DNA of 64,000 bases from Granulosicoccus sp045110515. Its GTDB lineage: Bacteria > Pseudomonadota > Gammaproteobacteria > Granulosicoccales > Granulosicoccaceae. The DNA is taken from positions 1-64,000 of the forward strand of contig JBGCGD010000011.1 in assembly GCA_045110515.1 (NCBI GenBank), written 5' to 3'. A program made the translations under genes and the position numbers. The notes under the pieces are model-generated. The model had not been told where the DNA came from and did no database searches. It was given only the letters and a program-made list of their open reading frames with translations. This document shows positions 25,770 to 33,934 of the stretch, in pieces. Position 1 is the stretch's first letter. Each line of letters starts with the position of its first letter.

Positions 25770-28047
25770 TGTTTTCTTTGTTTGGTGTTTGAATCGGTAC
25801 AGAGCACCCGGCCGCGCCACAAAGCCCGTGTCGTGCAAAAACTTCTTTTGCTTCTTCGTATCCTAGCTCACTGATTTTTTCATACGATTTGAAATCCATA
25901 AGCGAGATTGAACGAACGTTGGGTTCAACCAGAATTTGAAGGGAGCTACGCGCTTCGTTTATTCTTTCAATACTTTTAATATCTGTGGCACGCAAAAGAG
26001 TTTCTACCATGCGGGGAATGCGGATACTTTCAACAAATGGATTCAGTCGTGATAGTAAAACCTGCCAACCCGATAGGCTGGTGCCAAAATCGTAGTAGTT
26101 AAACTGCTCAGGTATATGGCTGACGTTAACGCCAATCATATTACCTTTCCCGCCCAGTCGTTTAAGCATCACATCGACAGGAAATGTATTAAGCACGGCT
26201 CCATCGGTGAGTAGGTCGCCGTTGGCCATGGGTACGGGTGAGAAAATGCCTGGCAATGAGATTGTGCTTCTGACTATTTTCCATAAGGGGCCGCGATCAT
26301 GAATGACTTCACGGCCATCGGCCAAGTTTGATGATATGCAGAAGTAGGGTATCCACAAATCTTCGATACGAGCAGACTTGTAAACACTTTTGCAAAAGTT
26401 AGTCAGCTTTGCAGATTGCATCAGTGAGGCAAGAGGCAATGTATAGTCGTATAACGCTTTCTTGCTGGCGAACGTTGAAGACAACGCTTTGATATTCTCA
26501 TATTTACGGCCCATTGCCATTGCTGCACCCAGCAGGCCGCCCATGCTCGAACCGCCAATGTAGTCAATTTCTATTGCTTGCTCTTCAATGAGTTTTTGCA
26601 CACCTAAGTGGACATAGCCACGCGCACCTCCGCCGCTGAATACTAAGCCGCGCGCACAGCTTCGAAGACGGCGTGCAAGTCTATTGAAGTGAATCTTATC
26701 GTTTATTCTGACGTGGTAATACGCATCCAATTGACGCACATCTAGCCACTGTGCGGTCCCTGAAGGATGATTAGTATCAGCCGAATGTAAAAGGACCAAG
26801 TCTATTCTAGGTCGCACTTTTGATTGCCCGAATAGAGCATTAAGCTTTTGCTCCACATCACGAATGTTGGTATCGTTGTCAGGTTCTGCATTGGCAACCA
26901 GCATTATGCGATCTGCGCGATTTACACAGCGCTGAGTCCATGCGCTCCAATTTTTGTCCGCAACATATACGAGTGATTCAAAGCGATTTTCTTTGTCGTC
27001 TAGCCATTCTGCAATTGCCGGGTTAAACGCATTTTCAAAGGTGGTTTGAGAGGCGCCGGTGCGACCATAAAGCGTATCGAAACTCCTCGAATCGATCGAC
27101 ATTGTTGAGCCCAGCTCGCGCATGCTGCTCTTCAGCTGATGAACAAATCGGCGCAGCGGCAACTGTTCATCCAACGGGATGACCACAAAATTATCGTCTG
27201 ACGAGTTAAGCGTTTCTTCTCGAGCATTGGCAATGTGACGTGTCACGACAAGCTTCGACAACTGCATTAGTAGCTCAGCTCTAGGCACGATGAGTTCGTC
27301 GAACGCTTCCCGGCTCAGAAAGGCCATAGTAGATTCACGTGCAGCCGTGACGGTCGCACTGCGGTCAGAGTCTGCTAAAAGTGCTAGCTCACCGACGGTT
27401 TCTGGTGCCTGCACTTCTCCCATGCGGTGTCGCACACCGTCGGAATTTGTTGTCTCAACAGTAAGCTTTCCTGATATTGCAACGTATAGTCCGTTCGGTG
27501 GATCTCCTTGTTCGAACAATACCTGACCGCTTCTGTAATGCTGTATTGAGGTTTGATCCAGCAAACTGTTCATTGTGGTATGGCTTACATCGCCAAACAG
27601 GCGAAGGTACGCACTCGCAAGAGTCACCCGACGTGACAGGTCAGCGGCTACGTCATAGACATAAGCTAGGATGTCAGAATCGATTTCTGTGAGTTGATCA
27701 AATGCTTGTCTTGGAAATTGTGCAACCCGTGTTTTTTTAACGGCTATCGCTGACACTAAGTGCTCGCCAGCGTTTAAAACCGCGAAGTCTCCGGCTGTGT
27801 CGCCTTTCTTTCGGGACTGTAGGTAAAACGTTTCACTCGATTTGGCGCAGGGCATGTACAAACCCAATTCACCGTCAACGACGACATACAAGTTTTTGCT
27901 TTGCTTGCCTGCGTCAAACAGTGTGCATCCTTCCGCCACTTCGTCAAAGGTTATGAGTGGCGTTAGTTTTTCCCAAAGCTCAGCTGTGATGCCTTGAAGC
28001 AGTGGCAGCTTTTTAAGCTGCTTGATGGCGCGGCTTTCTTTCAACAT
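25732..28047 (-). CDS. Patatin-like phospholipase with two cyclic-nucleotide-binding domains
   Basis: A 771-residue protein of the neuropathy-target-esterase (NTE/YlbK-like) type. Two cNMP-binding domains come first (about residues 15-130 and 145-265; SKNLYVVVDGELGLY and PPNGLYVAISGKLTVE, then ETVGELALLADSDRSATVTA). The patatin domain has the oxyanion box SGGGARGYVHLG, the nucleophile elbow GGSSMGGLLGA and the dyad Asp in LTDGAVLNTFPVDV. It would hydrolyse lysophospholipids at the inner membrane, possibly gated by cyclic nucleotide. Translation probably couples to the upstream Rieske-like gene (7-base overlap). Confidence 0.93.
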   Translation of the reverse strand: MLKESRAIKQLKKLPLLQGITAELWEKLTPLITFDEVAEGCTLFDAGKQSKNLYVVVDGELGLYMPCAKSSETFYLQSRKKGDTAGDFAVLNAGEHLVSAIAVKKTRVAQFPRQAFDQLTEIDSDILAYVYDVAADLSRRVTLASAYLRLFGDVSHTTMNSLLDQTSIQHYRSGQVLFEQGDPPNGLYVAISGKLTVETTNSDGVRHRMGEVQAPETVGELALLADSDRSATVTAARESTMAFLSREAFDELIVPRAELLMQLSKLVVTRHIANAREETLNSSDDNFVVIPLDEQLPLRRFVHQLKSSMRELGSTMSIDSRSFDTLYGRTGASQTTFENAFNPAIAEWLDDKENRFESLVYVADKNWSAWTQRCVNRADRIMLVANAEPDNDTNIRDVEQKLNALFGQSKVRPRIDLVLLHSADTNHPSGTAQWLDVRQLDAYYHVRINDKIHFNRLARRLRSCARGLVFSGGGARGYVHLGVQKLIEEQAIEIDYIGGSSMGGLLGAAMAMGRKYENIKALSSTFASKKALYDYTLPLASLMQSAKLTNFCKSVYKSARIEDLWIPYFCISSNLADGREVIHDRGPLWKIVRSTISLPGIFSPVPMANGDLLTDGAVLNTFPVDVMLKRLGGKGNMIGVNVSHIPEQFNYYDFGTSLSGWQVLLSRLNPFVESIRIPRMVETLLRATDIKSIERINEARSSLQILVEPNVRSISLMDFKSYEKISELGYEEAKEVFARHGLCGAAGCSVPIQTPNKENITLEVGIPIPDH

Positions 28048-28727
28048 AGGACTTGCTGTTGGGAAAACTCAGATGCAAGCGTGATTTCAACTCGATCTTT
28101 GCTGCGCGCTCGAACATCGGTTACACCGTATTCCATAGCCAAGCGGAAACCGAACTTGCTTAAAAAACGTTCGTATTGATCGACGCCTACGCTACCCACC
28201 GCAAAGACGTTTCCGTCGGCATCTGATTCGAGTGCAATCGCTGCAAGCGGGACCGGTGCTGGGCCTGATAGGACCTTTGCGGCATTACCGGGGTCGTAAA
28301 CACTGCGTTCTGAGCAGCAACTGATCATGCCTTGCCGGGTTTGTCGCTGACCTGTCGAATCATAAAATGTCACAGGGTTCGGGCGATAGGAGATATGGCT
28401 TATCGGTTTTGCTGGATGAGACATCTTATGACTGCAAATGGCCGAGAACGCGACAACGGTTTTATCGCTATCGAGCCCTCCCATCCAAGCACCCCTTGCC
28501 GGAGCAGCTTGGGGGAGCCTGACTAAAAAACAGGGTGTAGTGAGGTACGGGTAACTGAAAATATAGGACTCACCAACGGCGAGCGAGCTGAGCGTTACCT
28601 CGTTGCCATCGGGGAAGATCAGTTGAGACTTGGGGTAGGGAGTCGTTGAAGCAAGAACGTTCCCTTGAGCGGAAACAGCGCCTGCGATTAGACCTGTGCA
28701 CAATGAGTTGAAACGTCTTCGGTCCAT
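28041..28727 (-). CDS. Tat-exported Rieske-like protein with altered cluster ligands
   Basis: A 228-residue protein beginning MDRRRFNSLCTGLIAGAVSA, a twin-arginine signal; GGGAGG upstream fixes the ATG at 28727 (the frame extends to 28757). The body resembles a Rieske 2Fe-2S domain: first box FSAICSHKMSHP (Cys-x-His) and second box ISCCSERSVYDP. The Cys-x2-His histidine expected in the second box is missing: the aligned position is Glu and the next is Arg. With three or fewer conventional ligands it may bind an altered cluster or none. Middle gene of a minus-strand group, DUF3047 upstream and patatin lipase downstream. Confidence 0.7.
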   Translation of the reverse strand: MDRRRFNSLCTGLIAGAVSAQGNVLASTTPYPKSQLIFPDGNEVTLSSLAVGESYIFSYPYLTTPCFLVRLPQAAPARGAWMGGLDSDKTVVAFSAICSHKMSHPAKPISHISYRPNPVTFYDSTGQRQTRQGMISCCSERSVYDPGNAAKVLSGPAPVPLAAIALESDADGNVFAVGSVGVDQYERFLSKFGFRLAMEYGVTDVRARSKDRVEITLASEFSQQQVLC

Positions 28728-28765
28728 GTTATGCCTCCCTAGCGGCAATAGGCTCATCAGCTGGT

Positions 28766-28795
28766 GAAAACTGCGGATTGGTTAATCCGGTTTTC
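28766..28795 (-). repeat. Hairpin between DUF3047 and Rieske-like genes
   Basis: GAAAAC-TG-CGGATT (28766-28779) pairs with AATCCG-GTTTTC (28784-28795): 12 base pairs around a GGTT loop with a two-base bulge. It sits about 40 bases upstream of the Rieske-like start codon on the minus strand. No T-run follows, so an mRNA processing or partial termination role is more likely than a full terminator. Confidence 0.5.
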
Positions 28796-28886
28796 GCAGG
28801 TTGTTGGACCTCAGTATAGACATATGTGTGAAGGTCAATCTACCCAACGGCTGCTGCGTTCTGTCTGTTGCTCCTAGGCCTCGCGC

Positions 28887-29579
28887 TTACTCTTCACTAA
28901 AATTAATGTCGGCATACCAGGCTGTTCCCGTTTTGTTGGCGTTATCACCGTCAACCATGACAGCGTATCCATTAATTTTGCCGATGTCTTTTCCGAAGTG
29001 AGTTTTGAAATCTTCGGCGATGTTTCTTGTCTGTGTGACCCACTGACCGGCGTTTGAGTTCCCAGATTGAACCACGATCATTTTTGCTTTCTCAGTGAAC
29101 GGGTTCGACCAAGAATCGCCTAACTCCTGTTCGGAGGACCACACATAATTTATCGCCAGCGTCTGCCAAGGCAGGATACCAGTCTTGCTGACCACATAAA
29201 GTCTGGCGGGAAAATCATCACCCGCACGAGTTTTTTCATCGATATCGTCGTATACACCATCGATTTTCCACGACCAACTAATAATGGGCTTTTTGCGTAG
29301 GTCGACGGTCTGTTCTTTGTAGAGAATAGAGGCAGCGCCTTCTGTTGAGCCTTTCAATACTCTGGTGCCATCCAGCTCCACTATTTCGTAGTGAGTGTTG
29401 CCAGAGAAGCTCTTTTCCTTCCAGGACTTAAGCGTTCTGTCGTTAAATGGCGCCGAAGGCTCATCGGTTGGCAGTTCGGTGGCCCAGGCGGCCGGTAGCA
29501 AGCTTATGCCAAGCGCTAAACCGATATTCAGCAGATAATGTGCGAGCCTCGGTACTGAGAGTATTTTCTGGTTTCTCAT
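28887..29579 (-). CDS. DUF3047 family exported protein
   Basis: A 230-residue protein with an N-terminal signal peptide (LLNIGLALGISLLPAAWATE). The mature part has the DUF3047 landmarks: KPIISWSWKIDG, KTRAGDDFPARLYVVS, LAINYVWSSEQELGDSWSNPF, MIVVQSGNSNAGQWVTQTRN and the late AVMVDGDNANKTGTAWYADI. The family has a jelly-roll-like fold and no known role. The frame opens at a TTG (29594), but the ATG at 29579 is the more usual start; neither has a strong ribosome site. First gene of the group with the Rieske-like and patatin genes. Confidence 0.85.
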   Translation of the reverse strand: MRNQKILSVPRLAHYLLNIGLALGISLLPAAWATELPTDEPSAPFNDRTLKSWKEKSFSGNTHYEIVELDGTRVLKGSTEGAASILYKEQTVDLRKKPIISWSWKIDGVYDDIDEKTRAGDDFPARLYVVSKTGILPWQTLAINYVWSSEQELGDSWSNPFTEKAKMIVVQSGNSNAGQWVTQTRNIAEDFKTHFGKDIGKINGYAVMVDGDNANKTGTAWYADINFSEE

Positions 29580-29730
29580 CGATGCAAATGTCAATTGTCT
29601 ACTGCTTCATACGGCAGAAAAGGGAAAAAGGTTAAATCCATGCGATCAGAACAAGAACCAGTACGCCAATGAGCCCGTATCGCGTAGTATTAACGACTAT
29701 TAAAAGCTCCTTGCTGTCTCTCAAACGCCC

Positions 29731-30738
29731 ATGCCCAGTCTGACCACACAACGCCGTTTTTGGTGGTGTGCCTTTGGCACCATAGCCACAATATATGCCT
29801 TAATTCTGGTTGGAGGGATTGTACGGGCTACTGGAGCTGGCATGGGCTGTCCGGATTGGCCTACGTGCTTCGGGCAATGGATTCCACCCACCAGCGAGTC
29901 CCAGTTGCCTTCCAATTATCAGGAAATCTACGCTGATAGGGGATACGCCGAGACCACGTTCAATGTGCGTAAAACTTGGACAGAATATTTAAACCGGCTC
30001 TTGGGTGCGTTTACTGGTCTGACCATATTGGCAACGCTAATTTTTTCTGCACCCTACAGGCGCAGTGAGCCCAAGATCTTCTGGTTTGCATTTGCTAGCT
30101 TCATTTTGGTTGGCGTGCAGGGCTGGTTGGGATCTGTCGTTGTCGCCACGAACCTGCATACAGGCATGATTACGTTGCATATGCTGTTGGCTCAGGTCAT
30201 TGTGGGTATTTTGATTGCGGCTTTGGTCAGAGCCTCAAAAGCGAGTTATGACGAGGTGCGCATCGATCATCTTCCGCAGCTTTTTTATCCGATGATGGTG
30301 GTTGCCATGATTGCCGGTTTGGCTCAATTGGTATTGGGCACTCAAGTGCGAGAAGCTGTCGATCTTATCGCAAGAAGCAGTGAATTCACTGACAGACATT
30401 TATGGATTGAAAGATTGCCCATCATTTTCAACATCCATAAGTACCTTGCGATTCCGTTGGTGTTTATAAACGGTTGGTTGATACTGGCTGTTCTTAATCA
30501 TTCGCGTTCGGCTATTCTCAGGCGCCTTAGCGTCACTCTGGCCATTTTCATACTCGGCACCATTGCCATTGGTATGAGTATGGATAAACTGCACCTACCC
30601 ATGTTCGCGCAACCATTGCATTTGTGGTTAGCCTCGTTAATTTTCGGTGTTCAGCTTGCGCTATTGCTCATAATCCAACACGCGAAAAAAAGTGAAACTT
30701 CCTATTCTGTTATGGACGGTCGCGTTGCGACTGAATAG
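29731..30738 (+). CDS. CtaA/Cox15-family haem A synthase-like protein
   Basis: A 335-residue membrane protein with about eight helices. Diagnostic parts are the N-terminal LVGGIVRATGAGMGCPDWPTCFGQW with a cysteine in the first outer loop, WTEYLNRLLGAFTGL, LGSVVVATNLHTGMITLHMLLAQ, VLGTQVREAVD and INFIHKY-like IIFNIHKYLAIPLVF, which match CtaA/Cox15 and carry haem-ligand histidines. It would oxidise haem O to haem A for cytochrome oxidases. No cytochrome oxidase genes are nearby, so substrate is inferred from the family only. Confidence 0.88.
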   Translation: MPSLTTQRRFWWCAFGTIATIYALILVGGIVRATGAGMGCPDWPTCFGQWIPPTSESQLPSNYQEIYADRGYAETTFNVRKTWTEYLNRLLGAFTGLTILATLIFSAPYRRSEPKIFWFAFASFILVGVQGWLGSVVVATNLHTGMITLHMLLAQVIVGILIAALVRASKASYDEVRIDHLPQLFYPMMVVAMIAGLAQLVLGTQVREAVDLIARSSEFTDRHLWIERLPIIFNIHKYLAIPLVFINGWLILAVLNHSRSAILRRLSVTLAIFILGTIAIGMSMDKLHLPMFAQPLHLWLASLIFGVQLALLLIIQHAKKSETSYSVMDGRVATE

Positions 30739-30753
30739 GTAAGTTTTTTTCAG

Positions 30754-30779
30754 CCACTGTGTTTACTGTCAGTGGTTTT
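30754..30779 (+). terminator. Intrinsic terminator after the CtaA-like gene
   Basis: CCACTG (30754-30759) pairs with CAGTGG (30770-30775) around a 10-base loop and is followed by TTTT, 16 bases after the stop codon. Confidence 0.6.
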
Positions 30780-30820
30780 AGCGTTTTGCGTTGATTAGAT
30801 CTCTCAGATTACTCATGGTT

Positions 30821-30845
30821 GTTGACACATTCACAAGGTGTCAAC
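30821..30845 (+). promoter_or_regulatory. Inverted repeat in the comEA-like leader
   Basis: GTTGACAC (30821-30828) and GTGTCAAC (30838-30845) are exact inverted copies with a 9-base spacer. The right arm ends 3 bases before the AGGAG ribosome site. It fits a dimeric repressor operator or a hairpin that occludes translation. Confidence 0.55.
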
Positions 30846-30858
30846 TGAAGGAGTAGAG

Positions 30859-31329
30859 ATGAAACAGTCTGCAAGGGCGCAGAGGCATAAAAATCACGTC
30901 GCCGTGGGAAATTTTAGGTTTGTTGTTGCCAGCCTGATTTTTATCGCCTGCGGTGTAGCCGCTGCCAACAGAGTAATACCGGAGGCGGGAGAGCTTATCA
31001 ACATTAACGCGGCCTCCGTGGCTGAAATTGCTCGTGCCCTACCAGGTATAGGCCCGCAAAAGGCACAACGTATTGTTGATTGGCGAAACAAACACGGGTT
31101 GTTCCAATATCGCGAGCAGCTCTTAGATATCAAAGGGATTGGGCCTAAAACACTAGAGAAAATTGAAGGTTTTTATCACCTGGGCGATCAGGCTGGGAAC
31201 TTGGGCAGCACGACATCCAGCGGCATGTCCGATCGATGGGTGCTCAAAGAAATTATTGAACAAGCGAACCACGACCGGCGTGTTGCCTTGGGTTTAGTGA
31301 ATTCGGAAGGACTGCCGTTGCCGCGCTAA
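30859..31329 (+). CDS. ComEA-like helix-hairpin-helix protein
   Basis: A 156-residue protein. AGGAG seven bases upstream supports the ATG 30859. It has an N-terminal membrane anchor or signal (FRFVVASLIFIACGVAAANR) and a double HhH DNA-binding domain: ININAASVAEIARALPGIGP and KAQRIVDWRNKHGLF...LLDIKGIGPKTLEKIEGF. This is the ComEA pattern for periplasmic binding of incoming DNA in natural transformation, but the 50-residue C-terminal extension is unusual and no other com gene is nearby. Converges on apt with a 4-base overlap. Confidence 0.85.
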   Translation: MKQSARAQRHKNHVAVGNFRFVVASLIFIACGVAAANRVIPEAGELININAASVAEIARALPGIGPQKAQRIVDWRNKHGLFQYREQLLDIKGIGPKTLEKIEGFYHLGDQAGNLGSTTSSGMSDRWVLKEIIEQANHDRRVALGLVNSEGLPLPR

Positions 31330-31853
31330 TCGCCTTCAAATTCGCAAAGCACGTGAACAGGCACGTCGAGCTTTTCTATCCGCTGCCGCCCGCCTAATGC
31401 GGGCAGATCAATGATGAAAGAGCTACCGATAACCGTTGCACCACTGCGCCGAATTAGTTTTATACCGGCCTCGCACGTGCCGCCTGTGGCAATTAAATCA
31501 TCGACTAAAAGGACCCGTTCACCGGGTTGTAATGCTCCATCATGCAATTCCATGGTGGCCTCTCCGTATTCCAAGGTGTACGACTCGCTGGTTCGTGGCC
31601 CAGGCAACTTGCCCGCTTTGCGAATAGGTACAAAGCCTACGGACAGCTGGTGGGCAATTGCACCACCCATAATGAAGCCACGTGCCTCTAAAGCGGCAAC
31701 CTTGTCAATTCTGGCGCCGGCATAGGGGTGCAGCAGTTGATCGATTGCCATACGGAACGCCTGTGCATCGCCAAACAGCGTTGTGACATCTCTGAACTGG
31801 ATGCCGGGTTTGGGGAAATCGGGAATTGTCCGAATTGAATCGCGAATATTCAT
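31326..31853 (-). CDS. apt: Adenine phosphoribosyltransferase
   Basis: Purine salvage enzyme forming AMP from adenine and PRPP. The 175-residue product begins MNIRDSIRTIPDFPKPGIQF, the usual Apt start; the frame extends upstream but this ATG matches the family. The PRPP loop is RVLLVDDLIATGGTCEAG and VAALEARGFIMGGAIAH is the other Apt signature. Single gene on the minus strand between convergent and divergent neighbours. Confidence 0.95.
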   Translation of the reverse strand: MNIRDSIRTIPDFPKPGIQFRDVTTLFGDAQAFRMAIDQLLHPYAGARIDKVAALEARGFIMGGAIAHQLSVGFVPIRKAGKLPGPRTSESYTLEYGEATMELHDGALQPGERVLLVDDLIATGGTCEAGIKLIRRSGATVIGSSFIIDLPALGGRQRIEKLDVPVHVLCEFEGD

Positions 31854-31988
31854 AGGCCAAAGGATGCGGTGGCAAATCTTAAGTAGGGTGCCAATAGAGT
31901 AACACCTGTGCATCGCGAAATCGAAGGCGGGAACTCTACGCGGTGCATGATATTATCTGCGCTATTCCATTCCTGGTTGAAAAAGGCA

Positions 31989-32630
31989 ATGCGTCTTAAT
32001 TCGAAAATAGTGCTGTTTACTTCACTCATACTGACGGTAGGCTGCAGTACGGTCAAATACAACACTTTAGAAAAAGTGGGTATTCACAAACGCGATATTC
32101 TGGTGAGTAACGTCAAACAAACACGTGATGCACAGGAAGATGCACAAGAAGAATTTCAGGATGCGCTAGAGCGTTTTGGCAATATTGTTACCATCGAAAA
32201 TACAGATTTAAAAAAGGCTTACGAGCAACTCAAAGACGAGTACGAAGACAGTAAAGACGCTGCGGAAGAGGTCTCTGAGCAAATAGACGATGTGGAAGAA
32301 GTTGCCGAAGATCTTTTCGAAGAATGGGCCGAAGAGAATCAGTCGTATAGCGATGCTGTGCTTCGACGTAACAGTGAATCTAAGCTACGTGACACACGAG
32401 CTCGATACACTGAAATGCTCAAGAGCATGAAAGATTCAGAAGCGAGCATGCAGCCTGTTTTGGCATCCCTCTACGACAATGTGCTGTACTTGAAGCACAA
32501 CTTAAACGCACAGGCAGTGGGCTCGTTGCGAACAACCTTCGATGAGCTTGAAGGTGACATCAGCATTTTAGTCGAGCGCATGAATCAATCTATTGCGCGC
32601 TCGAATGAATTCATAGCGCAAATGAATTAA
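31989..32630 (+). CDS. DUF2959 lipoprotein
   Basis: A 213-residue protein. The ATG at 31989 gives MRLNSKIVLFTSLILTVGCS, a lipoprotein signal with Cys19. The mature part begins TVKYNTLEKVGIHKRDILVS, which is strongly conserved in DUF2959, and continues as a long acidic coiled coil (about residues 45-200). It is predicted to sit on an outer or inner membrane as a helical hairpin; function unknown. The stop and the start of the next gene overlap as TAATG. The divergent apt start lies about 135 bases away. Confidence 0.88.
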   Translation: MRLNSKIVLFTSLILTVGCSTVKYNTLEKVGIHKRDILVSNVKQTRDAQEDAQEEFQDALERFGNIVTIENTDLKKAYEQLKDEYEDSKDAAEEVSEQIDDVEEVAEDLFEEWAEENQSYSDAVLRRNSESKLRDTRARYTEMLKSMKDSEASMQPVLASLYDNVLYLKHNLNAQAVGSLRTTFDELEGDISILVERMNQSIARSNEFIAQMN

Positions 32631-32980
32631 TGACAGCAGATAACGAAAACGACGATGGCGTGGACCTTCACACACGTCTAAATCATGAAACCGCTGTAAT
32701 TAGTTGGGCAGAGCTGGTTAAGCACTTTGCTCGCGGCGTTGTAATACGAGTTGGCCCGGAGGTTGATTTAATCGAAGCGGCTGCTGTGTTGGCTAAAGAT
32801 GACACAGCCTCCCTACAAGCTTGGATAAATCAGGGTACAGTCAGCAGAGCCAGCGATGATGATGCTCGTGATTGGACCGTGCGCGAGCCTGATTTCTGGT
32901 GTGTTGTTACTGCGCCTTGGGTGCTTGTCCAGGAACGTCCTGCAGGCGCAACTGAATCCACGCCGCCAACAGTGCATTAG
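32630..32980 (+). CDS. DUF2288 family protein
   Basis: A 116-residue protein with the DUF2288 pattern: LNHETAVISWAELVKHFARG near the start, VVIRVGPEVDLIEAAAVLAKDD in the middle, a second helix with QAWINQGTV and a C-terminal WCVVTAPWVLVQER. It starts at an ATG sharing one base with the DUF2959 stop. Small cytoplasmic protein, role unknown. The last 74 bases overlap the convergent meaB gene. Confidence 0.85.
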   Translation: MTADNENDDGVDLHTRLNHETAVISWAELVKHFARGVVIRVGPEVDLIEAAAVLAKDDTASLQAWINQGTVSRASDDDARDWTVREPDFWCVVTAPWVLVQERPAGATESTPPTVH

Positions 32981-33932
32981 CGCCTTGAGGCGCAGTCAGT
33001 GTTTGCTCTCGTACAGCGCTCTCGGTTTGTTTCAGCAGAGTATTCATATCACTGCTTTCTCTTAGTGAGGCCAGAATGCGCTGTTCCACCATCGACCACA
33101 TCCAGCTGAGTCTTTGATTTTCGCGGCGAGCGACAAGTTCGCCGGTATCAATCATCTGGCGGCGGTGGTTTCGGATCTGCTGCCATAGTTCGTCCAGGCC
33201 GTCTCCGGTCATTGCACTACAACTTAACGCTAAGGGCTTCCAGCTGCTACCGTGCTGAAGAATCGACAAGGCTCTTTGGTACGCGGCCTTCGCATGTTGA
33301 GCTTCTGATTTGCCAGCACCATCGGCCTTATTAACGGCAATAATGTCGGCAAGCTCTAAAACCCCTTTTTTGATACCTTGAAGCTCGTCCCCAGCACCAG
33401 GCAGCATCAAAACCAAGTAGCAATCGACCATCTCGGACACGACTGTCTCAGACTGACCGACTCCGACTGTTTCCACAAGAATTACGTCAAAACCTGCTGC
33501 TTCACAAAGCAATAATGATTCGCGGGTTACGCGGGTAACACCCCCTAAATGCCCACTGGTAGGGGATGGACGGATGTAGGCGTTTTCATTCAACGACAAC
33601 GCGGCCATTCGAGTCTTGTCCCCTAAAATGCTGCCACCGCTGCGTTGACTGCTTGGATCAATAGCAAGTACAGCAACACGGTGACCTTGTTCGATCAGGC
33701 GTAACCCCAGATTCTCTATAAAGGTACTTTTGCCGACCCCAGGAACACCGCTGATACCCACTCTAATGGCTTTGCCTGTGCGCGGGAGTAGCTGTTGTAA
33801 GGTTTCCTGCGCCAGCTGCTGATGAGCGGGCAGGGTTGATTCAGTGAATGTTATGGCGCGCGACAGCATACTACGCTCTCGCGCTAAGACGCCGAAGGCA
33901 AGTTCTTGGCTACTAAGCTGCTGTCGAGCCAT
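32907..33932 (-). CDS. meaB: Methylmalonyl-CoA mutase GTPase chaperone MeaB
   Basis: G3E-family GTPase that protects and reloads adenosylcobalamin on methylmalonyl-CoA mutase. The 341-residue product has the P-loop VGISGVPGVGKSTFIENLG, the DPSSQRSGGSILGDKTRM switch region, VETVGVGQSE and the NKADG specificity motif, all typical of MeaB/ArgK. ATG 33932 lies two bases after the mutase stop; a GTG at 33935 is an alternative overlapping it. Third gene of the mutase operon. Confidence 0.95.
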   Translation of the reverse strand: MARQQLSSQELAFGVLARERSMLSRAITFTESTLPAHQQLAQETLQQLLPRTGKAIRVGISGVPGVGKSTFIENLGLRLIEQGHRVAVLAIDPSSQRSGGSILGDKTRMAALSLNENAYIRPSPTSGHLGGVTRVTRESLLLCEAAGFDVILVETVGVGQSETVVSEMVDCYLVLMLPGAGDELQGIKKGVLELADIIAVNKADGAGKSEAQHAKAAYQRALSILQHGSSWKPLALSCSAMTGDGLDELWQQIRNHRRQMIDTGELVARRENQRLSWMWSMVEQRILASLRESSDMNTLLKQTESAVREQTLTAPQGANALLAAWIQLRLQDVPGQAPKAQ

Positions 33933-33934
33933 CA

